Source: Helicoverpa zea (lineage: Eukaryota; Arthropoda; Insecta; Lepidoptera; Noctuidae). From it: a stretch of 64,000 nt of DNA. Numbering within the stretch: position 1 is the first letter of the stretch; the number at the start of each line of letters is the position of its first letter. A program made the position numbers and the translations under genes. Of the stretch, positions 53,387 through 64,000 are shown in pieces. The stretch covers positions 3,789,501 through 3,853,500 of the forward strand of contig NC_061452.1 in assembly GCF_022581195.2 (NCBI RefSeq). Reading direction: 5' to 3'. The notes beneath the pieces were generated by a model that searched no databases, had not been told where the DNA came from, and saw only the letters and a program-made list of their open reading frames with translations.

Positions 53387-53597
53387 AGCTAAGCGTCCAC
53401 TTGTCGGTATCGTACGCAACGGACGCAACGCACGCAACGGATCGTAGTATTATTTATTTAGAAACTCAAACAAGATGTGCGATGCGTACGATGCGGACAG
53501 GTGGACGCACTTGTTTGAGTTTCTATATAAATAATACTACGATCCGTTGCGTGCGATACGTCCGTTGCGTACGATACCGACAAGTGGACGCTTAGCT
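53387..53597. mobile_element. 211-bp foldback MITE with TAA target duplication
   Basis: AGCTAAGCGTCCACTTGTCG at the left is inverted at the right end, and the arms extend about 80 bp each through ACGCAACGGACGCAACG to CGTAGTATTATTTAT. TAA is present on both sides (53384-53386, 53598-53600). Almost the whole element forms one hairpin. The short open frame inside is an artefact of the CG-rich arms. Confidence 0.88.
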
Positions 53598-54349
53598 TAA
53601 TACGGATTAACCCATACATACACTATTACCAACGATTCCGCTCCACTTACTATAATTCAGACCACAAACTCTGCACAGTTGGGGAATTAATCAACAATAG
53701 CCAGTGAAAGTCGTCGCGACTGTACTCCAATTGAATATATACGAGCACAGAAGTGTTACGCTTATCCTGACTGCTTTTAAAAGAGTATTATGCCGTAACA
53801 ATAGGATAAGGTAACTGTTATATCACTTAGCTATGTATTAATATTTTGCTCTTAAGAAAGATATCTGTAATGGATATCGTTAATGCTGTCCATTTTGAAG
53901 TAATGATTATCGATAAGTACAACGAATTGAACGAAAGGAAAATAACAATTGTTAATTAGATCAATATCGATATAAAATAATCGTTTTGAAAGTACAGGAA
54001 ACAGGACGTAGGTACTTAACGGGACTTAAAATAAATATAGTTCATTTAAACTCAGGAAGCAAACGTGCGCCGACTCTTAATTGGAGTAGAAACCGAAATA
54101 TATCTTCCTACAATGCACTATAAAAGTCACATTAAATTTTATTCGATTTACGTAATCGATAGAAAATCCGAGCACAGCCCTTTGTGCATCGAATACTAAT
54201 ATCGATTAATCGGCTTAAAAAGGAATTCTTTTTACGCAGTTGTCTAGACATTTTTACGCAGTTGTGAAACTTGTCAATCTCTGGCAATGACCGTTAGGGA
54301 AAGCTTAGAATGACCAGTTTTTAGTGTTTAGCTTTAACCGAGTATTTTT

Positions 54350-54648
54350 AGGGTTCCGTACCAAAAGGGTAAAACGGTACGCTATTGTTTTCGCTCCTCT
54401 GTCCTTCCGTCCGTCCGTCTCACCAGGCTGTATCTCATGAACCGTGATAGTTAGAGAGCTGAAATTTTCACAGATGATGTATTTCTGTTGCCGCTATAAC
54501 AAAATATACTCGCTTTCAATATCTCTAAAAACTAGAATAAAATAAATATATTGCGGGGCTCCCATACAACAAACGTGATTTTTTGTCCGTTTTATAAATA
54601 ATGGTACGGAACCCTCCGTGCGCGAGTCCGACTCGCACTTGGCCGGTG
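54350..54648 (-). repeat. Lepidopteran 'CCGGCCAAGTGCGAGTCGG' repeat, copy 2 (inverted to copy 1)
   Basis: From AGGGTTCCGTACC to GAGTCCGACTCGCACTTGG, the reverse order of the element at 31651-31955. Shared internal blocks include GGCTCCCATACAACAAACG and ATGTATTTCTGTTGCCGCTA. Confidence 0.8.
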
Positions 54649-54649
54649 T

Positions 54650-57600
54650 TTTTCACTTGTTCTTTGATCTTGTTGCGTGGCGTGGCGTTGCGTACGGTTG
54701 AGCAATAAATTGTAACCTAATTTACTTTTACTTGTTATATTAAAGGACTGTTGCAACTAAGCGGTGTCGTGTTATTCGAGTCTTTGTAAGTCTGCATGGG
54801 TAATTATTTATATGTCTGTTGGTACATTTTATGTGGTAATATAAGAGTATGTTTTACATCGAAAGAACTAACAGAATATAGAAATGATAAACAAGGAGGC
54901 TCTTGCTTGTTTTAGCCTATAATATGTATGAATTTTGAGTCCCTCCATATGTAAAAAAATATTGAACCGATTGAAAACACTAATACCATACACGCTACAT
55001 TATTACACACATAACACGATAGATATCCCAGACCAAGCTACTTCGATATAAAGGCAAAACTTCCTTCTTTCACGCCTGGATCACTACAAGATACCTACGC
55101 CTCAGAATTACAAAGAAAATGTATGAAATGGATTCATAACTCACACCGTGACCGTCTAGACACAACCCACATTCCACAACAAACATTAGTGAAACAATTA
55201 CATTGGTATTACCTAAATAATTACATCCTATACTGTTACAAAATAAATGAGCTGCTTATAATAAGGCCCTAATTTTCGTGTTGTGTAAGACGCATGCGCG
55301 GTAACGAAGGCGTGACGTGGCTACGAAGGAGATTCACGCATTTCCTACGTAATCAACTGTTACAGTGTAAATACGGACAAACATACATCTGTACTATAAT
55401 ATTATTAAAAAGAAAACTGTGTTTGTTTGTTTGTAATGGATAAAGTCAAAAACTACTGGACCTCGTTTGTAATGGATAAACTCAAAAACTACTGGACTCA
55501 TCATCCTCCTTCCCTTATCCCAATTCTATTTGGGGTCACGTTTTCTCCTTCCATAACATTTTATTCTCTTCATGTTGCAAAAGTTTTGGCTTAATTTTTA
55601 TAGTCGGCCGCCTGCCTGACACTAAGTCTTTGGGAATGCTCAAAAACTATTGAACGGATTTTAAAAATTCTTTCACCATTGGAAAGCTACATTATCTGCG
55701 AGTAATATAGGCTATATTTTATCTCGGTACTGGCAGTAATTCGCACGGGATGCGGGTGAAACCGCGGGGGTACGGCTAGTTTTATATACACAGATGGTAT
55801 AAATAAAAATTGTAGGTACCTGTATGCCATGTGATAAAAGAGAAACACATTATACCTTGAATGAAGGTTGCGTGCCTAAGCCCTTTTTATTTTATGTGTG
55901 TATGAATGTTACGCAATGTGTTGCGAGGAAAATAAGAGTGGTTTTAACTATAATTTGGACCACATTCTTGACTGCTTGATCTGTTATTTACCATCCAAAA
56001 ATGTGTGAAATATTTAAAAGACACACTACTAATCAGTGCAGTTTTAACTTTAGAATAAACTAGCTCAGATAACCATTTCTCAAGACCCAAACATTCACAA
56101 ACAAGCACTTGCTGTAAAGAATCTAAACTAAGCTACTAAATTTCAATCCTATTAAAGGTAAACACAACAAACAATAATCCACAATACGCTCGATATTTAT
56201 CTCTACACCATGCCTAGTTCGCGACACTGCAAACAATCGGTGCAGGCGCAGACATCACGATTAGGCTGCGCGTGCGACCGCGGGCACGTTTTCATAACCA
56301 CGGCGAACAAAACTGGGTCATTTGCACTAGTGATCTCGTTTTACAACGTTAATATTGTGTAGGTTAAAACTAGGGACGTGAGGTCGCTTTTTTATGGGGA
56401 AAACTTGACCTGAGATGTTATATGACGATAGATATTTGGGAGCATCTGAAGTATAAAGGTATATTATTGGGTCAGGAAAGGTGGTTCTTGTAGGGGGAAG
56501 CACAGTCTGGCTGTATTAATTTGCTAGTTGACAGTAAACTTGCCTGTTACAACATGATAAGAAATTAAATGTAGCCTATATCAAACTGACGCAAGCGTGC
56601 AATATAATAATATACAATTACGAAGCAATCTAATTTATCTGTATCCTATAGCTTGAATAATCAACTAATCAGCTTAATTGGCTGCACAGGATCCAGAACA
56701 GTTTAAAAGCCTCATAAACTAGATTACAAAACCCGACGGGAACAGAATAGCGGAAAGAATCGAATCCAACAATTAAGTCTCACCCTTTTCCGTAATCGAT
56801 TATCGATTTCTTAAGCCAAGTGTTAAACTGTTGACGTACGCGTCCGATTTATAATCAATTCGGATTCGACCTTGTGGAGCGCCACCCTGGCGGCAACAGC
56901 GGGAACTAAAGCCGCCATCTTGAATTTTCACCTTCGTCAAGCCCCGGAGGTGGAAATGCATGGCCACTGTCACTTTCTAAGCCTACAATTACTTCTTAAC
57001 CAAAGGAGACATAATTATTGCAAAACGTAATAACAGATTTTACCTGGAACTAGTATGTTTGCGAAATGTCAGTTGATATTATTTTCACTTGAACCGTAAC
57101 AATCATTATCGCTTGTGACATACTGGGCGCTAGATTGAATTTATTGCAATATCATATCATATTCGTATTGCAATATGAAAGCGTACAAAATAGATTAATA
57201 CCGCAATAATTACAGAACCGTGTAAGAAAAAACAATGTGTACAAAGTCGATGGAATATAACATTTTCACCACTTCAATTTCACACAAACTACTATTTAAA
57301 AATCAATTATGTGTTTTGCCTTCTTGCTTGAGTTCATTAAAGTAATTAATTTCATAAAATGCAAATACAAATAACAACGGATACTAGGGTTGGCTAACTT
57401 TACACATGATTGGGTTTGCCATGTCGTAAGAAAGAATGCGAAATGAGAGAGTGTTGATATTAATGTAACATGATTGTGTCATGTTAATACCCGCTAGCCC
57501 TTTGGCTAGAAAAATATGTATTTAGGAGCCTACGCAGTTGAATTGAGACGTTCTCCTTTTAGGGCAATCGGTTAAAACAGTCTCTATTGCGTATCGCAGC

Positions 57601-58525
57601 ATTCAGTTAGACCCTTTTACTGGCCCAAAAATACTTACAGAAACTCTAACTAAAGTATCAAAGATTAATTATAATGCTGTATGTATCATCCAATATCTAT
57701 AAAAACCTGTATTCCCTAAATACCCCACGTAATATGTTTTACACGTTCTTAATATATTATTCATAGATTTCTTGCGACGAGTCCGGTATGGCGCGCCTCC
57801 CTTCGATAGCTTTGACGGAAATTGCTCAAAGTATCATGTGCCACTAATTAAGGCTTACGAAAATCAACACAGTAATTAAAAACAAACCCGAGGTTTATGG
57901 TTAACATAAACCTCGGATTTGTTCGGGTTCGAGTAATTGCATTATAGTTATCAGCTGTTTGGGTTAAACACGGGTTTAAAACCACTGACAGTAATCTTGC
58001 CTTGACTGGATAGCATAGACGGAACGATGCGATTTTTTTAATTCTTTATTGTAAGGTGATATCATGTTTTATTAGCAAAATAATATCTTAGGTTTTAACA
58101 TAACCAATTTATTCGAATAGTATTATAAAAATATTTTTGAGGAATAAAATTAATGTTTGCATTTTTTAAATTTGTTTCGGGAGGTGTGAGTAGGTTATAG
58201 ATTAATAGCAGTCATTTATCTGATATCTAATATTCTGTTACTAAGAAAAATGAATAATGAAACCCTGCTGTGACAAGATTTACAAGCAGTTCAACGATCT
58301 AGAGATGAACAAAAAATGAGGAATCTAATTTATACTTCCGTGATCATTTCTAGAAACAAAAGCAAGGAAACATTTCCACGTAAACAAATAAAGGCGAAAC
58401 TAAACTTTAATGACTATGCCTAACATTGTATCATTGGACATTAAAAGTACCACACACTATAAACTAATCAATCGACCGACAGTTGACAAAAAAAAGACAT
58501 TACAAGTAGACAAGAAAATTTTAAT
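54650..58525. other. Non-coding, no gene seen
   Basis: Contains repeat scraps at 55390-55785, including a tandem copy of GTAATGGATAAA(G/C)TCAAAAAC. A GC-rich patch at 56870-56945 has CTCF-like and YY1/Pho-like motifs. A 12-bp-stem hairpin is at 57888-57916. No exon was supported. Confidence 0.5.
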
Positions 58526-58580
58526 TCCAATCAAAGTTTTCAGTCCGTCTAAATACCAGATCTTTGTAATGTGCGTACTA

Positions 58581-58807
58581 TAGTTCGGCCATTCAGAGAA
58601 TGCGTTCCTGACACGTCGCGATTGAACTGACGACGTAACTTTGCAATGGCGTTGCAGTTACGATAAAAATATTTTTGCTGGTTGTTTACCGTTTTAACAA
58701 TTGAGGAGCATTAAAACAACATTATTATATCAATAATCAATGAATGTTATTACGTCGTCAGTTCAATCGCGACGTGTCAGGAACGCATTCTCTGAATGGC
58801 CGAACTA
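58581..58807. mobile_element. 227-bp MITE with ~58-bp terminal inverted repeats, TA duplication
   Basis: TAGTTCGGCCATTCAGAGAA and the following bases through ACTGACGACGTAA are perfectly inverted at the right end (TTACGTCGTCAGTTC to GGCCGAACTA). TA flanks both ends (58579-58580, 58808-58809). The uninterrupted copy at 48597-48725 shows the empty site GTGCGTACTACCATCTTC, confirming the insertion and the duplicated TA. Confidence 0.93.
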
Positions 58808-58829
58808 TACCATTCTTCTTCATATGCTA

Positions 58830-59336
58830 GGGCCGCACTCATCGCGATAACATTCGGGCGATAAACTTCGTCTTCGGGCTACGGCGAATCTTGGTGGCCA
58901 CATATAATAGACGAAGTTTATCGCTCAAATGTTATCGCGATGTACAAACGCAAAAACAACAATCCTCAACCAAGCGTCATAGCAGAGATCTTTTCTTTTA
59001 TGGCCAGTTTCTAATGGGTTCCACAATATCGGCTCAGTCTCATAATTCGCAATGAATTCTAAAATTTTTTCGTTGCTCCAATCCATGTTCGTTCAGCACT
59101 GTAGTGAAAACTATAGAGAAAATACTAGCGTTGAAAACACGTCCGCTTGGCCGATGCGTACGGGCCGACTGAAGTGTGGCCGCGCACCGCGAAGTTCATC
59201 GCAATAAAACCCTTTGATCTGCGAGAGTTAAGCGATAAGCCCGAAGCTTCGCCCGAAGTGCCGAAGGGTTCGCGAATACTTGGCTACACATATCGCGATA
59301 ACGTGAATATTCGGGTTATCGCGATGAGTGCGGCCG
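58830..59336. mobile_element. 507-bp non-autonomous DNA transposon, TA duplication, nested structure
   Basis: GGCCGCACTCATCGCGATAA at the left end is inverted at the right end (TTATCGCGATGAGTGCGGCC). TA flanks both sides (58828-58829, 59337-59338). Its first 113 bp are themselves a foldback: the left arm is inverted again at about 58907-58942 (GACGAAGTTTATCGCTC). The 68-codon open frame in the right half overlaps the inverted repeat and is not considered a gene. Confidence 0.8.
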
Positions 59337-59390
59337 TAGCAATACTGATGTAAAAGCCCAAACGGACTATCGGCCAACTAAAAGTTTGCC

Positions 59391-62300
59391 GTTTGCACTC
59401 TAACGACAATCATTAGGAACTATGTTACGTTTAGGAGATATTCTCACACCTCACTTCCCACGGAACACATTAGTTGCTATATTTATGATTTACTTACGCC
59501 ATTATTCTTTATGATTGTACTTAAGGGTTGCCTCATATCATGTGGGTTAAGGGAAAGACTTATTACGAGTTTGGACAAACTACATAATTATACTTAGCAA
59601 CATACGAATATTCTCTGGTTTAATAAATTATGTGTATGACTGATCATTTGATGAGTTACTGAAAAAAATATGTGCTGATTGGCACGAATTTCTTGTTAAT
59701 TCTTTGCAGATACAGAGCGCTCTTAAAATACTTGCGAAAACAGGGCCCCCTCTTGGCAGTCGGGTAAAACGTAGCCGTCTAATAAGATTTTGATACATAA
59801 ATGCTAAATCGTGTTCACTGCGTTATCTATAGAATATTACAATGCACCAATAAATACCCAAACAACCAACCATTATATCACAAGAGAAATTAAGTAAAAA
59901 GCGATATTTCGTAATCGCTCTTCTTTTATTTCACTTGGACCACACGATAAGGGTCAGTACTCACGGTCAACTGATTGCCCGGCGCAGTTGATGCAACCGC
60001 AAATGCATTTTATTGAGGGCAACGAACCACGACCGGATCGACGGATCATTTTGATGCATCTCACTTGATGCATATTGCGTACGGATGCATCAATGCAATC
60101 AGTTTAGAAAATAGGTGCAACATAATAAAGGTAGGATGGGAACTGCTTGAAAAAGGATACTTTGCGGTTAGTGTATCCTTTGCTTTATTTAGCGTGCAAA
60201 TCTAAAATGAGTTTAGAACGCAAGATTGTAATCTAGCTACGCGTTTACCACATAACAAGGTTCCCATTCGCATCAACAATATGTGACCACATAAACCCAT
60301 TTGTACCATGAACTTTAAACCAACGTCATTAATAAACACAAAGGGAAGGACATTATCACATTATCTAAGATTATAAACAAATGATAGACAAAAACAAAGC
60401 TGGTAACTAGCCAATCATATAATCGTTAAGAACACGTAGAATCGATTCGTCAGACTCGGATAATCGCTCATATTAACATCGATTGGGTCCACGGACTTTA
60501 ATAAATGTTTCGCGGTCGACATGTTGTTGCGTTTGTTGCGACATTACATTAACTTGGAGATTGGGATGTAAAGAGTTGTTTAAAGAGAACATGGAGAATT
60601 CATTTATTTATTTCCTGATTGACCTGTGGTCCTCGATAAAAAAAAAATACCGTAATTGATGAAATCTATCGAGTTGAAACTGTTGACAGAGAAGCTTTAT
60701 TTCAAAGAATCGATATAAAATTAGGTTACCGAGAAAAGTAAAAAAATAAGTTTAAGGAAATTGTGCTTTTGGAGTAAATAAAAAAGTATTTTTACATGTA
60801 TAATTTGCACTTATTAAACAAATTAATTCGCATTATTTTTTTAAACAACTGATTTCATTTTGCAGACTCCAAAACATAATTATTTCAATTATCTTACTCC
60901 AGAATTTACCGGCCAAGAACACACTATGTATATTACCACCGCAGATTGTCACACTTATGTGCACAGCCTAACACAAGCAATGCAACTTTAAGTACATTCG
61001 TATTTCAACACTACGGTGTTGTAACCATTGAAAATTATACGGAGCCCATATTGTTTTAGTGAAGCGAAACAACGGACTTAAAAAAAACATCGATGTTAAT
61101 CTATCGGATTGTGTTACACTTACATTTAGAACGATAGACAGCTCATCTAACGTCAAAAATGGATTATAGGAATTTGAGCTTTAATTCTTCGGGAGAAAGG
61201 TTTAAATTGCGTGTGCGTGTGTAAATAAATTTGAGTGATTTTGATCACTGTCGAATGTTTGATGATTATTTTGTAACATCAACTCTATTTAATGGAACGC
61301 CGAACACTGCATGTAGCAACAAGTTACCTACTCTTATATCATGACAACCTGTTTAAGTCATGCTTTAAACTTAAACAGGAAATCGACGATTTTGAAAATT
61401 AATCAATATTCAATTATAGTAATACTGAAACAAAATTTATTGCTTCACGTCAGCTACCGATTACTCAGTGTAATCGATTAGACGTATCTGATGGAACTAT
61501 ATCGATTGATTGTTCGATTAGAGGTTCTATTCGAGTAGTTATCAGCACATTGTTGCTATATTGCAAAAGTATTCTTATTCATAATACCTACATATCTCAA
61601 TCGATCAACTGTTGAGGTCTCGTTTACCATTTACGGCGAGTTTAACAAGCAAGGACATATTGCTTCATTTTTATCGATTCATATGAGTAACGATTCTCAA
61701 TGGAAAATTAAATTGTTAGTGGAACAAAAGCAATTTGTGGGTACGTATAACAAATGCTTTAATTAAACATGTATGATAAATTCATCGATTGTGATTAAAT
61801 GATGCGATTAATAGTAAAAATATACGCTAATTAATCAAAATACACGCAATTACAGTTCATTTATTTCCCAACTTTAGAAGCTAGTTATTTGCTCATTAAC
61901 GATCTTAACATTAATAACTTAACGATAGAACTAAATAACATCTCCCACCCACATGCATTGTACTCAAAAGAGCTATAAACCATTCAACCTTGCACTCAGA
62001 TCTTCCACGTAATCGATTCCTCGCGACATCGATATTAGGTAATAGGGTGGCAGTACTCGATGTCGCAACTCTAATGACCGACAAGGTCGAGGCCACGCGC
62101 GCCACTGAGGTCGCTAATACACACGACCTCACTCGATACAGCTCGACTCGATACAGCTTTCTATTTTCTACGAATGAGCTTCTGATTGATTGTTCTCTTG
62201 TAATCGATTTCGCTTTCGTTCGTTTCTTGTTTTGTTACGAATATGGTTGTGTGGTAATTTTTACGGTTTTTGTTTGCAAGTGTTATTGCTCTTTTGTGTA

Positions 62301-64000
62301 GCGATTAAAAATGGTGTATTTAGTACTATTGGATAATTTATCTTTAAGAAGAGTCGTTTAATACTTTCGTTAAGTAAAAAAATCTTATTTGATTCCCAAC
62401 CAGTTGCTGCTATCCCAAAATCTTGACAAGGGCACCCGTCGATCGAATTACTCAACATATCAAAATTATCTGTCGAATCTCAAAGAAATGGTCTCGGTTG
62501 GGCGACCTTTGATTGCGCCGGCGCCGTCCGATGCATCGATCCGAGTGAAAGTGAACGATTACTGCAATCGAGTTATTAGGTGGGCTGATGTAATGATCAC
62601 TTGTTGCACTTTTTATCGATTGTAACGATTGTTATGCGATTACGATTCAATCATGAGATGTTCGCATCGCCTCATTGCGCTGTGCTTCGGTCGGATGCAG
62701 CTCTGACTTTCTGACCGAGTCTTTTTGACCCTATTGTCTTAACCTTAAAATGCTATTTTAAGATGATTTTCAAGAATTTAGGGACATATAAGACTTCCGT
62801 GGTAGGAAGACAGGTGTCCATGTATGAGTGTGGAGGTAACAAAGATAATCAGATATCATCAGCCGTTCTCATTTTTCCTACAAGAAAAATAAAGAATTTC
62901 CTATACTACTACACACTACTGAATGAACAGTTAAGTAACACTGAATACTAATCTGCACTTGCCTTTACTTACGCATACTTTACATAGCAATTACCTCAAA
63001 AGGTACATACTACACTACACGCAATACTGAATATATAATAGATTGTACATAGCTCTAGGTGATCAAGGTACTGATTTGACTAACAGCTATTTAATTGCTT
63101 CATATTAATTGCGCCGGCGCAAACCTGTTTCACTTACTTAATAGACTTATGGTATTGATATTGATGTAATGGTTTCATTCACGCTGGTTACAAGTGCTCG
63201 AGTTAGTTACCTGAAACAATATAAATGTAACATTAGGAATAGAATAAAAATAGATGTTAATGACATTATAAGAAGATAGTTTGATCATAATTAGATGAAG
63301 AAGATGTATGTGTCAGCAGTGGTCGTCTTATCGCTGAGAGGATGATGATGCAGCTTTATTTTAACCTAACCTAACAAGAAGAAACGTTATTGAATTATAT
63401 AAATAACTAAAGAAAGAAGAAACAATATGTCGAATATTAAATCAATCAAACAACGAGTTCACGCAAGACATAAAGGCACAACGTTTAAGGTAGGTAGGTA
63501 CAGCTGTCAAGCTTCATTATTTTGAAAAACATATCAACAATAAATTCACTCAAAAATGTCGTAATAATGGTATAATCGGAGAAGAAAAAATCAATAATAA
63601 GGCTCAGGAACATTTATCAGAAAACGTGTACATTAAAACGTGTAAATTAACGACAGTCGTGAAATTAAATTTCATTGTAATGGTGTAGACGGGTGTAAGC
63701 GACAACGGTAGAATTCTTAAGAACTTTATTAATTTGATTGTTTGCCTTGACGTTAAAGCTTGGTTACTTAATGTTACTTTTACAAATAAATTAATAAAGG
63801 TTGATGTATAAAGTAAGTAAGGACTTATTTTATTGCCTCGTGGTTTCTTGCTATAGAACTTCTTTGTGGTCACTCCAAAACCGCGATATTTATTTATTAG
63901 CTGGTCAGTCTTGCCGCCCAAACCTTAACAATATAGAGAGAGACGGATTGTCAATGTTGATGTCCTTTTAATAATTTGAATTGCTGTGTTATTTGACCCT
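59391..64000. other. Non-coding; putative regulatory stretch rich in ATCGAT
   Basis: No convincing exon. ATCGAT occurs 15 times between 60441 and 62620 (for example 60441, 60709, 61473, 61501, 62012, 62028, 62203, 62535, 62615). GC-richer islands are at about 61960-62130 and 62490-62720. A 14-bp palindrome TTGCGCCGGCGCAA is at 63109-63122, with a near match at 62512. Confidence 0.45.

Noticed and set aside
56831..56924. Minus-strand ATG at the YY1-like motif opening a 31-codon frame (MAALVPAVAARVAL)
   Set aside because: It is short, there is no donor in the phase needed for Cda5, and the ATG is part of the CAAGATGGCGGC motif.
59147..59353. 68-codon + strand open frame with balanced codon use
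   Set aside because: It overlaps the inverted terminus of the 507-bp transposon and has no recognisable domain.

Overview
The window is animal nuclear DNA from a lepidopteran, most likely a moth. Three lines of evidence support this: multi-exon genes with GT-AG introns, AT-rich non-coding DNA, and interspersed repeats typical of Lepidoptera. The repeats include a tRNA-derived SINE, the 'CCGGCCAAGTGCGAGTCGG' repeat and several MITE families. I assigned genes by recognising protein families from memory and by stitching exons through splice sites and reading phase. No search was run.

Layout. (1) 50-670, + strand: the last two coding exons of the muscle transcription factor Mef2, followed by a long AT-rich 3'UTR reaching about 4590. 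(2) 4862-8400, - strand: a complete nine-exon ionotropic receptor, Ir21a (856 aa), with a TATA box just upstream at 8446-8454. Mef2 and Ir21a converge; opposing poly(A) signals lie 23 bp apart at 4561-4566 and 4590-4595. (3) 10051-22711, - strand: the chitin deacetylase Cda5. It has a six-cysteine chitin-binding domain, a very long mucin-like region, and a C-terminal CE4 deacetylase domain. Exons at 11986-12211 and 12469-12694 are mutually exclusive versions of the first half of the CE4 domain. Only the 5' exon(s) with the signal peptide are missing. (4) 22712-64000: about 41 kb with no convincing coding exon. It is probably the large 5' intron of Cda5, possibly with upstream intergenic DNA. 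It is full of transposon remnants: a full-length SINE with a 19-bp target duplication, TAA-flanked and TA-flanked MITEs, a nested pair of MITEs, minisatellites, and a stretch very rich in ATCGAT.

Function. Ir21a is a thermosensory receptor subunit, Cda5 modifies extracellular chitin, and Mef2 is a myogenic regulator. They are not a pathway. As I recall the fly map, Ir21a and Cda5 are also neighbours on the same strand in Drosophila, which suggests old microsynteny. The most interesting coding signal is the modular design of Cda5. The mucin exons form phase-2/phase-2 cassettes, two furin-type sites lie between the chitin-binding and catalytic parts, and one mucin exon can read through into a stop. 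One gene could therefore yield short, long, catalytic and non-catalytic secreted products.
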